From Dalbergia cochinchinensis (Eukaryota; Streptophyta; Magnoliopsida; Fabales; Fabaceae), in assembly GCA_031216125.1 (NCBI GenBank), contig CM062375.1, forward strand, positions 1,841,501 through 1,905,500: 64,000 nucleotides of DNA, written 5' to 3'. Shown here piece by piece: positions 23,805 to 34,447 of this stretch (position 1 is its first letter; the number at the start of each line of letters is the position of its first letter). The notes under the pieces were generated by a model, which did no database searches, was not told the origin of the DNA, and saw nothing but the letters and a program-made list of their open reading frames with translations. A program made the translations under genes and the position numbers.

Positions 23805-24960
23805 GTCTGGTCCTGCAAAATTGAATGACCAATATGATGAATATTCATACTTGTTCCATTGCCAATTCTGACTTTGTTTGGTCCTTCATAGGTAGATCTT
23901 TGCATCAAATTCTTAGGATCATGAGTGATGTGGTTTGTTGCTCCATAATCAGGATGCCACATTGGATCAAATACAGTGGATGGAGAGGCAAGGTAAGCTT
24001 GTGGTGTAGCAAGCCTGGAAGGAGCTGCTTGAGCAAGGTAGGCTTGAGACTATGCTGCTTATGAGGAATTAGCTACGGAGGGAGGCTGAGAAGATGAATT
24101 TGAGTAGTTTGGATTGAAGCTGTGGTAGCAATCCCAAACTATATGGCCAAACCTTCATTGTGGTTTTGTAGCAAAGTTTGATATGCCTTCTCCTATATAT
24201 TTGAATCTTTCTCTGCCTCTATATGCATTGGTTCCTCTTCTTCTAAATCCATTCGATTGACCTCTTCCTTAAAAGGATTGAGGCCACTATGTGTGAGCTA
24301 CATTAGCTTGAACTGGAATTTGTAGATTCTCAGTATTGGTGCATTTTTCAACTTGATCCTCAATTGAGAACAATAAAGACTCCATCAATTGTATATGGTT
24401 CAACATGAGATAACAGTGATGTTATAAATGGATTGTATTCTTCAGTTAAGCCATCAAATACAGCTTCTATGTATTCTGTGTCACTAATTTCAGATCCAAT
24501 TGTTGCTAATTGATTTGAGATTTTCTTGATTTCTAATAAGAAATCATCCATTGCACCAGTTTTCTTGACATTCTTTAGTTGGATCTTGAGTTTCCTAATG
24601 TGAGCTCATGTTTGTTTGGCAAAAATTGCTTCAATCTTTTCCCAAAGTTGATAAGAAAATTCACATCTCACCATTCTTACTTTTAGATTTTCACTCATTG
24701 AGGAAAGTAACCTTGACATAAGCAAACTATCTTGCTATTCCTAATATTAGAATTCATAGGATTCATTACCTGATTGTTCATTAGCTTCAGTATTGAATCT
24801 CTTAGGGATTTGCTCTTTTTTAAGTACTTTTGCAGCTTGTAGCCTTTTATTAATGCTAATGCTTCTTGCTTCCATAGCAGGTAATTATCCTTGTTCAGCT
24901 TTAATGAAATAGGCTTCGAAAAACCTTGTGGAGCTTTCGCCATTGTTGCAGCTCCAGAGC
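23805..24960 (-). pseudogene. Copia gag and protease fragments
   Basis: On the minus strand, from right to left: a gag start (24695-24943) with FSKPISLKLNKDNYLLWKQE and ALIKGYKLQKYL; a middle gag part (24360-24551) with MDDFLLEIKKISNQLATIGS, IEAVFDGL and EEYNPFITS; and a protease piece (23800-23962) with WHPDYGATNHITHD, where the active-site D-S-G-A reads D-Y-G-A. Stops and frameshifts separate the pieces. These are the usual landmarks of the UBN2-type gag and the retropepsin of plant Copia elements. Confidence 0.8.
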
Positions 24961-25021
24961 TTACTTAAGAACTTTGTCCTCCGTTTGGAGTAGCCATGGA
25001 TCGAACCTTGCTTTGATACCA

Positions 25022-25265
25022 TGTAAGGTATCAGAGACAAGTTGAAGAGAGTCGGAGTGAGAGAATTAGAGAGAGAAAGAGATAAGAATGTTTGAGTGAG
25101 CTGAATGAAAATGAATTGCATTGCTTGATTTACACGTGAAGGTAGCTATATATAGTTATAGCTAAGATTCATTAAAGAGTCTAAAACCCACGTGCTCTCA
25201 ACGACAAATCCCTAACTAACTAACTAAATTCATATTTCCTATTGGCTCTAGCTGAGTCCCTAACA
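25022..25265 (-). repeat. Right (5') LTR of the truncated Copia element
   Basis: 244 bp, TG...CA ends on the plus strand (TGTAAGG ... CTAACA). Its first ~95 bp match the shortened left LTR at 23702-23800. Confidence 0.75.
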
Positions 25266-25270
25266 CTAAT
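25266..25270. repeat. Right target-site duplication (CTAAT)
   Basis: Exact match to 23697-23701. Confidence 0.7.
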
Positions 25271-25631
25271 TAAGTCATTGTTGAGTCAGGTTTGGACTCC
25301 AAAAAAAGGACATAGTCTAAAAGCTTAGCATAATTCAGGTTTGATCAAACTCGTTCTTTGTACACTTCTAGTTCTCAAACTATCTTTTCTACATTGATTT
25401 TACATCAATTAATTAAACATAAATTTAATTATAATTACTTACGTATATGGTGTAGTTAATGTGGCAATAGTTTATTACTATAATATCATAATTAATTACG
25501 CATATTATAGTTACCACCATACTCAACTATTATATATTAGTGATCCGCTTGGCATACCCGTCAAGAAACGAGGATTTGCTTAGTGCATTATATAATGCCT
25601 TAATTTACTTTTTATAGGTTAAATTGAATTT

Positions 25632-25793
25632 AATTTCCATGCACTAGACATTGTCATCCAATCAAATTTTTTTATTTACATGACGTTTCAAATAGTAGGG
25701 ATGAGATAGATTAATCACTTTTACTGATGTAATAATATATGATTAGATGACAATATCAAAATATTTTACACGATTAATGTATAAAAATTAAAC
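25632..25793. mobile_element. Foldback MITE, family B (copy 1)
   Basis: The left arm GTCATCCAATCAAAT pairs with the right arm ATGATTAGATGACAAT, and outer flanks pair loosely. The core shares the order of words with 55430-55607: CATCCAATCAAA, a TTTATTT tract, then AATATATGATT(A/G)GAT. Confidence 0.45.
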
Positions 25794-26049
25794 TCATTTA
25801 AATTTATTTTAAAAGATTTCTATAATTGGATAAACACAAACATAAAGATTTATATGCACAAAACATAGACATAGAAAAATTTACAAAAGACAATAGAACT
25901 ATTTAAATAAGTGAAATTTGATGCATGTATAGTACGATTTTATGATAAAATAAGAAAAATTCTATGCTCAAACAAGAATCACACAAAAATCATCATGGAA
26001 AGTACTTAAAGGAATGGCTAAACATTTTCGTCAATTACTTCACGTTATC

Positions 26050-26661
26050 TGTCATGAAATGCTGGGCCCAAGAGGCACAAATAGAGTAGCGTAAAATAAA
26101 TATACGGAAGTGTAAAGCAAAGATGACATAAAAGGTTAATGTGATTCGGTTTAAAACCTACGTCCACAGCAAAGACTACAAATAAATATTCTACTATAAA
26201 AATATGATGGAGATACAAAAATGGACACACTTCACTCAACCCAAATCTCAAATAATAGGGATACAAAAGTGGTAAGATCTTACTCAAAATTAATTTCCAA
26301 ATACACCCAAAATACCTGACAGTATTTTCCTCACCGGTACATGTGCTCAACACTCAGAGAATATTACAAAGAGAAGATATTACAAACTAATTGATAATTA
26401 GTTCTTCTCGATACTTTGAGCTTGTACTCTATATTGGTTCCTCTCCAATGATCAAAATAACTTGCAGTGCCTGGATATATACCCAAGGTCATACCTTCGC
26501 ATTTATGATCATGTAAGTTTGTTAAAGACAAACCATCCACCAAGTCAACATGCAATAAATGCAAAAAGAGATTCTTGCAATAAATGCAACAGTAGCATGT
26601 GGTGGCTACATAGGTATTAGGTGCTACGTGGCAAAGGAAATTCAAGCCATATTATATCACA
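26050..26661 (-). repeat. 3' LTR of the Copia element (left copy)
   Basis: 612 bp. It aligns end to end with 30710-31297; shared landmarks include ATTGGTTCC(T/C)CTCCAATGATC and GCATGTGGTGGC(T/C)ACATAGG. Confidence 0.8.
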
Positions 26662-26699
26662 AATCTCCACCTTGGCTTGATTTTCATCCAGTTTCAAAT

Positions 26700-27930
26700 T
26701 ATCAAAGTCGCCTTCTCCAATATGCCCAACAGGCATACTCAAATACCAAAACTACCTGATGACGGAACAGGCACTGGGTTCCACAAATTAGAGTCAACAC
26801 CCTTAATCTTGTGAATGGTAGTACTAAACCTGACATTAGTTTGCTTTCCACAAACATGATGTTTACAAAAGTCAAGTATAAGAAATTTTCGATCACTAAG
26901 CAAGCCATGCTTGCTCACCATAGGCATCACTGCCTCATGCTTATGACACAAGTGAGTAATATCCAAATCAGATGAAGATGATCCTAATGTAGCACCAATA
27001 GTTGTGCTATCTTGAAGTAGATAAAGACCTTTAACTAATCTACCTCTAATAACCACAAGAGCACATATGAAGACTTCAAGAACTCCACTTCCAGCAGAAT
27101 ACTTATTCCCTTGAGAACCAATAGTACTCAAAGAAATAAGATTTTTCTTTAAGTCAGGAATATGCCGAACATAAGACAAAGTTCTCATGGTTCCATCAGA
27201 TGACTGGATTCGGATTGTACCAATCCCGACAACCTTACAAGATGTATTATTTCCTATAAGAACAACACCACTATTGACTGACCTGTGAGTTATAAACTAA
27301 TTCCGGTTTCAACATGCCGGAATTAAGCATCCAAGTATCATCAACTGAACTGGCTGATATTGCGAGAACATTTCTAGCATCTTCAGCAACACTTGCTGTA
27401 TCACTTAAATCTTTCTTTTTCTTGTCTTTAAGTCTTGGACAATCTTCTTTCCAACGACCTTCTTTCTTACAATATATACATCTATCTTTGCTTCTGCTAT
27501 TACTCCAACCAGCATTCTTCCAACTACCTATAGCTGCCAAGCCGGACGCGGCACCATTAAGATCACCGCTATCATGCTCTATCTTTCACCGCAAAAAAGT
27601 GAAGACTTGACCTCATCAATATCAAGATGCTCACGTCCATAGATGAGTGTTTCACCAAAATGTTTGTAGGAATGAGGTAAAGAACAAAGTAACATTATTG
27701 CTTATTGCTCATTAGATAATGTGTCATCCATATTTTTCAACTCCAACACAAGTGATGTGAACTCAGCTATGTGAGACTAGATTGATGTCCCTTCTGCCAT
27801 ACCAAGCATGTACAGACATTGCAAAATACCGAGACGGTTAGCTACCATCTCACTCATATATAATGACTCTAACTTGGTCCACAACGATTTTACTGTTTTC
27901 TCCGAAAGAACCTCCTGCAGCACATCTATG
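26700..27930 (-). pseudogene. Copia gag (C-terminal part), protease and pre-integrase remnants
   Basis: Reading right to left on the minus strand: gag with VLSEKTVKSLWTKLESLYM (about 27840-27910), then ERLDID-like text; a CCHC zinc knuckle CIYCKKEGRWKEDCP (27455-27500); the start of protease DDTWMLNSG near 27330; then LSYVRHIPDLKKNLISLSTI (about 27130-27185). The last part is the gag-pre-integrase region with SKHGLLSDRK, F-C-K-H-H-V-C-G-K-Q and SNLWNPVPVP (26770-26920). The frame then ends just before the integrase core, and about 80 bp later the polypurine tract begins. The central polyprotein was therefore deleted. Confidence 0.8.
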
Positions 27931-27941
27931 ATACCCTAGGT

Positions 27942-27946
27942 ACATG
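27942..27946. repeat. Left target-site duplication of the nested LTR (ACATG)
   Basis: It matches ACATT at 30450-30454 in 4 of 5 bases. Confidence 0.5.
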
Positions 27947-30449
27947 TGTGTTCCCTACTATCCCAGGGTCTTTCAGAACCTACCCATGTCGCCGGGAGGG
28001 GCGAAGATGCTTGAGGGACCCTTAAAATTGGTTTGCTAGTGAACTGTCATCACTATAGCAGTCACAATGTGTGGCCGGGCGAGTTTGGGGGGTAGGCAGA
28101 CCGCTGGACCACTATAGCGGTGCCAGGAATGCATAGATCGCCTGAAACGCAACGTTTCATGTAAGTGAGCCCCTGTATCCCTTTTTAAACACCCAACTCA
28201 AGCTCTCTTCTCCCTAAACTGAACCCTAAACCTCCGAGGAGCTTTCCAACCCTTTCTCTCTCAATCCATCATCAATCATTCTCCTTCCAAGATCAAAGGT
28301 AAGGGTTTATGTTAGTTTTAGTCATCTCTTTCCTTTTCTTTTCATGTTCCATGATTGGGGTTTGTAGTTTCTCCCAGTGTTGTCAAGTGGGGGTGTTCTC
28401 CAATATTGTTAGAGCTAGATTAGAGTTGTTTAGAGATTAGCGGAGACTAATCTTGAGTCAATATTGCTCTATGGCAGTTGTTGGTGCCATTCCATGCTTC
28501 AGAGGTCAAGTTGGTGGTGCCCACATACTCTCAGCTCCAAACGGTGAGTGGGTTTGATCTCATAACTTTAGTTTTATCATTGTGACCATGTTTGATGCAA
28601 GATATTTATGAAATATGAAATTTGAGATGAGAAAAGTATAGAATATGATTTTATGTAATTATGTCAAACTAGAAAAATTATGATTTATGATGATAACATG
28701 AAAGAATGAGTTTTACAAAAACCATGGAACCATGATAGATGTGTTAAGTGCTATGAACGAGTTTTATATACTTATGAAAAGATTTATTTTTAGAAAATAT
28801 GATTTAGTAAGTTGTTATTGTACACATGTTTCAAGAGTTATGACATACTTATATTTCAAGACTAAAGATTTTGAAATATGATTTTAGAGTATCAATTAAG
28901 CTATTTTGGTAATAATGTCAAACAATGATGCTATATTATAATGTTAGAGATTTCATGATTTTGAACTTTTCCATTTCAAAGTTGATACTAGAGCTATTAA
29001 GTTATAAAAGAGGTTATCTTGAGAAATGAGATTTTAGAAATTTAGTTTTTGTGATGTTCTAAAAGTATAGAATTCAGTATGATTCGTAGTGACTTCTAGA
29101 TACATATTCTGTGAGCTTGAAATCGGAATACCTGCAAGCGAGTGATCTCTTGGGTATAATTTTACAGTCACAGTTATGCTAAAGTTAGGTTGCTAGAGTT
29201 GTATGAGTTAAGAGCTTTTAGAGTTTCGAGAGGATTCATATTTAAACGGTATGAGTATGATTGTATCTAGAGATTTATGAATTATTTTGATGATTTCAAG
29301 GAATAGAGTATTTATGTATGAAAGAATTTGATACCCAGATTAGAGTTTTGTGCTTAGAGCAATATTATGATAGAGATTTAGAGAAAACAAGATGTTTATC
29401 GAATTAGAGACTAGACGGTAGCTATAGAGAAACAGATAGTGAGTTAACTGCTGAATCCCAATTATTAACCCTGGCACCAAGTTGTCCTGAGAGGGTAATC
29501 TCATAGAACAGATAATGGAACCTATTCAGGTGTCTACATTAGATCCCTGATGGATCATATAGCATAACATTTTCGGTTTTTGAAAAATCATAGAGTAGAG
29601 ATTCTTGTTTCTCTAGTAGAGTATTGTTGCTTATGTTTTTGGATAGTATTAATGATTTCCAAAGATTATCGATGTTTTACGAGAATATTGATTTAAGAGA
29701 TATTATATGTATATTTACAGAAAATGATTTCCTTGTTGGAGTAAGTATTCAAAGACATTTTCTTATGAATTTATGAATACAGAGATATATTTTCTATTAG
29801 ATTATGTAAATAAATACCAAATGATTTGTGATTATTGCATGTATATTGCATTGTGGTATACTCCTTGGTTGTCCCATGTGGGTGATGGGTGATAGCTCAC
29901 TTACTGAGTCCGTTGACTCAGTCCTCTTCTTTCCTCCCCATAGATGCAGGTATAGATGTACCCTAGACTTCGGTTTGGTTAACGCAGTTATTTTTCAGTG
30001 GTAAGTCTTACTTTAGAGTAAGGCATAGTTTAGAGTCTTGTTAGAGTAGAGTGCTCCAGTAACTATACAGGCAGGATCCGAGCGATACATTATTTTTAGA
30101 TTGTGTATTTAATTTCAGTATTCGGAACAGTGATATATATATTTTCAGTTTATAAGTATGGACTTGAAATTGTAGAGTTTGATTAGAATTTATGCAATAC
30201 ACAGAGATGTATTTATGATTCAGATAATATATTTTCAGAGTATGATTAAGATGTTTTCAAAACTTAATATATCAAGTATCTCAGTTTTATATTTCCAGAT
30301 ATAAAGTTTAAATAGAGTTTTAGATGAAATTATGATTTCAAAATGAAAAGTATCTTATTTTATGGATATGAGAGACTCAGAGGTCACGAGGCTTACGTAG
30401 GGATGAGATTCCTCACATGCCGGTCATGTTCCCAGTTCAGGTCGTGACA
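27947..30449 (+). mobile_element. 2.5-kb LTR (probably solo, Ty3/Gypsy-type) nested in the Copia gag
   Basis: It starts TGTGTTCCC and ends GGTCGTGACA, i.e. TG...CA, with near-matching 5-bp flanks. Plant Ty3/Gypsy (Tekay-like) LTRs often end in GGGTCGTGACA. Gag reads through if this block is removed: S-I-I-Q-L-C-I-T-D-N-V on the right and I-I-D-V-L-Q-E-V on the left. It is alike along its length to 51890-54529. Landmarks on the plus strand are decayed palindromes (28049-28062, 28108-28121), a TATA-like TTTTTAAAC near 28182, a CT-rich leader (28200-28290), a donor-like AAAGGTAAGG at 28296-28305, and an acceptor-like ATGCAG at 29944-29949. No internal coding region accompanies it. Assignment to Tekay is inference. 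Confidence 0.75.
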
Positions 30450-30640
30450 ACATTGTCTGTAATGCATAACTGAATAATAGAAAGAGCCTTTTGATCGACT
30501 TCTTCCCATTGTGAATCCTCCATTGTGCCGGGTTTCTAATCTTTGCCAGAAATTGCTACTTTCAAGCCTTGCTGTACAAGAAAAGCCATTATCTGCACCT
30601 TTCACATTCCAAAGTTGATGCGACTATCGAATTGTTGAAT
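30450..30640 (-). pseudogene. Copia gag (N-terminal part) to the right of the nested LTR
   Basis: The minus strand reads W-E-E-V-D-Q-K-A-L-S-I-I-Q-L-C-I-T-D, the start of a Copia gag, with disrupted frame upstream. It continues across the nested LTR into the gag piece at about 27900. Confidence 0.65.
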
Positions 30641-30709
30641 ATCAAAATTTCATAGACGACATCTTCAAACAAATTTGCCTAGAACTCTACAAGAGCTCTG
30701 ATGCTAGTT

Positions 30710-31297
30710 TGTTGTTAAATGGTGGGCCCAAAAGGCATAAACAGAGTAGCATAAAATAAATATACGAAAGCTTAAAGCAAATATGACACAAAAGGTTAAC
30801 ATGGTTCGGCTTAAAGCCTACGTCCACGAGCAAAGACAACAAACAAATATTTCACTATGGAAATATGATGAAGATACAAAAGTGGACACACTCCACTCAA
30901 CCTAAATTCCAAATAATAGGGATATAAAAGTGATAAGATCCCACTCAAAACTAACTCCCAAATACATCTAAAATACTTAACAATATTTTTCTCATCGATG
31001 TATATGCTAAATACTCAGAGAATATTACAAAGAGAAGATTTTACAAACTAATTGATAGTTAGTTCTTCTCGATACTCTGAGCTTGTACTCTATATTGGTT
31101 CCCCTCCAATGATCAAAATAACTTGTAGTACCTGCATATATAGCCAACATCATACCTTTGCATTTATGATCGTGTAAGTTTGTCAAAGACAAACCATCCA
31201 TCAAGTCAATATGCAATAAATGCAACGGTAGCATGTGGTGGCCACATAGGTATTAAGTGCTACGTGGCAATGGAGAGTCAAGCCACATTACATCACA
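30710..31297 (-). repeat. 5' LTR of the Copia element (right copy)
   Basis: 588 bp, partner of 26050-26661. It is shorter mainly through a 24-bp deletion around the repeated word AATAAATGCAA. Confidence 0.8.
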
Positions 31298-31302
31298 CTA
31301 TC

Positions 31303-32030
31303 TATATATCATTCCTTTAATATTACGCGAACGAAAATTCACGATTATTTGGATAGCAATACTAGCGACTCATTATTTTATTTTACAAATAAGTCTTTTA
31401 AGTGTGCTTTTCATATTTTTTAAAAATCTAATTATGAAACTCAAATTTTATATATCACTAAAAAAAGTTGAAATGGATTTTTTTCATAAGCTATTCTTTT
31501 TAGTTTTTATAAAAAAAATTAAAAAATAGATTTTTTAATTCTTTTTTTTAAATATTCATATATACAACATCTGATTTTTTTGGATGAAAAAAATAATTTT
31601 TTACCTCCAAATAATCCCAAACAAACGGCCTCTAAAAATATTAGAAGATTTTGATTATTCATAGTAGATGTTTCTCGGACAAAACTTGACAATTATCATT
31701 ATGAACATGCTAATTTGCTAATCTTAATAGGCTGGCCGTTCAGCCCTTAGATAAAACAAGCTGGACTTATTTGCTAATTAAATATGAATCAGTTTCTTAA
31801 CAAGGAAAATGATTTATAGTCAGAAATTCTTTCGAAATATTAATAGTCGAATTTTATGTAGCATCAAAATTTTATTTAAAAATTTAACATTTTTTAATCA
31901 CTTATGATTTTCGTATAGTCGCCAAAAATATGTCTTATTTCTCCCAACTGTATCTAGCAAAATTTCTATCATCATCATTATGATTTCCTTCTATAGCAGC
32001 ACTCTTCTAAGAAATTGTTTCCTGTTTAAT
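31303..32030. other. AT-rich intergenic sequence, nothing recognised
   Basis: The open frame 31257-31529 begins inside the LTR and is poly-Lys/Phe low complexity. Confidence 0.4.
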
Positions 32031-32640
32031 ACAAAGTATAAGACCTGATAATATTAGTTAATACTATAAAATCAAATTTTATCACATGTTTGATATTACA
32101 TATAATAATGTAATATTATATGATCAAATCATTTTTATCCTATATATGATTATAGGATTATCACAACTTATACATATATCCCAAGAGGTTTGACTTGATA
32201 ATATTATTTTTGTTGGTCAATCAGAAATTAACTTTGACTTACTATTCTATATCTACGCCTCATCCCATCCATTACTAGTAGTAGCCCGTTACCTGTTATG
32301 GTCATCGCCCGCTTGCATGTCGATCCTCCCCTGCCCACTAGTCGTCGGTCACCACTCGCACCAGCCAATCGCCTTCCACCACTAGCTGGTCTCCACCCGC
32401 CACTAGTTAGTCGCCTTCTACCACCCGTCGGACGCCTCCTGCAACCCATTGGTCGCCCCCTCCCCCTACCACCCGCCAGCTCGTCCATCATCGGTCACAT
32501 GGTGCACCAAAATAATGGATAGTATAAAAACCTATATAATGGATTCTTTATAATTATACTATGCTATCAAACCTTATACTATCATCATATCTAATACTAT
32601 TGGGCCTTATCCTAAATGTTGCACCATACAAGTCCTTAAT
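32030..32640. mobile_element. Possible transposon remnant with a GC-rich core
   Basis: A C-rich, CpG-containing block (about 32270-32500) made of loosely repeated words such as CCACC(A/C)GCCACTAG and GTCGCC(T/C)TC sits inside AT-rich flanks. The flanks share words in opposite orientation (TTAGTTAATACTATAAAATC; on the other strand TTAGATATGATGATAGTATAAGG). Both strands are open across the core, a result of composition rather than coding. The nature of the element is inferred. Confidence 0.3.
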
Positions 32641-33950
32641 TTTAATGCATAATCGGACTAGCTGGCGAGTTTGACTTGCTTTTACCATCTAGCTGCAAAA
32701 TGGTGATAAATGTTCATGAACTTATCCAAGCTAATATCATTCATGCGAAAGTAGTGCAGGTCTCATAATTTAATAGAAAACATTTTCACAGCTATCAAGT
32801 AACAAAAGGCAATAATAGCCGTCAAGAGATTAGTGCTTGGCTGCTAACAAAAGCAGCAATTAACATGCATGCATGTATGTGTGAATATATTTTGAGCTGA
32901 CAAAGGTTGATCAAACATGGCGTAAAAAGTGTGTTCAAATTGATCAAGATTTGAATCATTAATGTTCATAGCAGACACAAACAATCCAAAGCCAACGAAA
33001 ACGAAAACTAAAAAAACTAAGGACATTGAATTCAAATAATGAGGGAAGGATCGATAAATGCTTGCTAATGGACAATTATGAAAGGATCTTCCAAGCTTCT
33101 CTATTTTCAACTCTTCTCTGGAGACTGAGAAAAGGGGCCGACATATATGCATGCTCAAAAGTCAGCGATAGACAAATAATAAACAAATTAAAGTGATGAT
33201 ATATATATATATATATAGCTTATAATTACAAATAACTTATTAAGAAGTAAGAAGAATTGATGAGTGCCATAATAAGCAAATTGCATTGGAATACCACGAT
33301 TCAAATTCCGAAAAAAGTAATTATTAAGAGCGTATCTTCCCGGTGGCAGCAGTAATAATATATGATTTAATCCCACAATAATATTTATAAAATTTATGAA
33401 GATAAAAAAAATAATTACAAATATTTTTTTTTTTGTCACAAAAGATTAATAGGGAAGTCTAAGCTCATGGGATTTAGAATGATAAATAGTACGACCTTTA
33501 TCCAAGAGAACTTTTCAAAATTCGAACTCTTAATTTTATAGATAAAGTTTACTTAGGACTCAAGCCACTATCGTTGAGCTATCCTCATTGGGTATAATTA
33601 CAATTATCTTTTTATGCTGGTATTTTAGATTTTTATGTGTTATATATTGATCACATAAAATTAAATATATACATATATACACACATATATGCATACACAT
33701 GTAGGTCCTAGGAAAGGGACAATTAGTGAATATAAGAGTTGATTTAACAGAAGTTTTTTGAGGCAATACAATGGGGGTCTTCTGTATCTGTCGTGACCCT
33801 ACAACTTTCCCTCCCGTGGTATGACCAAACTTTTGTCAACGGAATTGTTAATAGGAAAATAGAATCAGTCCTCTCTCCCGGGTTCACAAACCTGAAGCTG
33901 GTTTCATCAAAACTTGCTACTGTTCATTGCCTTGTCCCTCACATCCCTTC
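32640..33950. other. Intergenic sequence upstream of the dioxygenase gene
   Basis: No coding similarity. It contains several A/T dinucleotide runs (33200-33220, 33660-33690). Confidence 0.4.
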
Positions 33951-33952
33951 AC

Positions 33953-33961
33953 TATATATAT
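33953..33961 (+). promoter_or_regulatory. TATA box of the dioxygenase gene
   Basis: CACTATATATATACATC lies about 30 bp before a plausible start of transcription (ATCAAAATCAACGC, about 33970-33985), followed by a CT/CA-rich leader. A probable 5' UTR intron runs 34109-34411 (AA then GTAAGG; acceptor TTTGCAG). The start codon is 37 bp after it. Confidence 0.5.
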
Positions 33962-34447
33962 ACATCAAAATCAACGCAACATTAAGCATCCATCCAAGCC
34001 TCCTTGGTTTTTTATTTCTCATCACTAGCTTCCTATAACATATATCCCCCCTTTATTCTTTTCATCCAAGCCACCAATATCAGAAAAGTTCGTATTACCA
34101 TACTCCAAGTAAGGTTTCGAAATATATAACTCTAATTAAGCTCCTCTGTCTAAGTTCTCTAAGAGAGCACATTTTGATCATTTTGATTTCTCTCCACAAG
34201 CACATGCATAACTTATATATTGATACATATCATAAATAAGAAATTCGAAGTTCATTTGTGCACTTAATTAGTAAATTATATAACACTATTGATTCTTATT
34301 TTTGTTTTTGTACTTCTTTCATGAAATTATCTCTTTGAAAAATTTAAATTGATTGGCAGAGGCACACTAATAATTTTATATATATATATATCTAACTATT
34401 TCTATTTGCAGGTTATATACTTTATATTGAACAACTAGCTAGCACAT

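Larger units (their letters stand above)
23702..25265 (-). mobile_element. Internally deleted Ty1/Copia retrotransposon
   Basis: The element is only about 1.56 kb. The right (5', minus-strand) LTR spans 25022-25265 and is followed inward by a primer-binding site (25010-25021, GCTTTGATACCA; minus strand TGGTATCAAAGC, complementary in pattern to initiator tRNA-Met). The left LTR is cut to about 23702-23800 but still begins TGTAAGGTATCAGAG like the right one. Between them lie gag and protease remains. Everything from protease to most of the 3' LTR is missing. A perfect 5-bp duplication (CTAAT) shows that the outer ends are original, so the deletion happened inside or before insertion. Confidence 0.8.
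26050..31297 (-). mobile_element. Ty1/Copia retrotransposon with two LTRs, interrupted by another LTR
   Basis: The 5' LTR (minus sense) is 30710-31297 and the 3' LTR is 26050-26661; both begin TGT and end CACA-type on the plus strand and are clearly alike along their length. The polypurine tract lies at 26662-26678 (minus strand AAGGTGGAGATT before the LTR). A weak primer-binding site lies at about 30693-30709 (minus strand GCATCAGAGC after the LTR). The flanks are TTATC (26045-26049) and CTATC (31298-31302), matching in 4 of 5 bases. Coding capacity stops after gag, protease and the pre-integrase region; integrase, reverse transcriptase and RNase H are absent. About 2.5 kb of the interior is a later LTR insertion at 27947-30449. 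Confidence 0.85.

Noticed and set aside
32228..32522. Arg/Gly-rich (minus) and Pro/Leu-rich (plus) open frames
   Set aside because: Both are products of one GC-rich low-complexity block; neither resembles a known protein.
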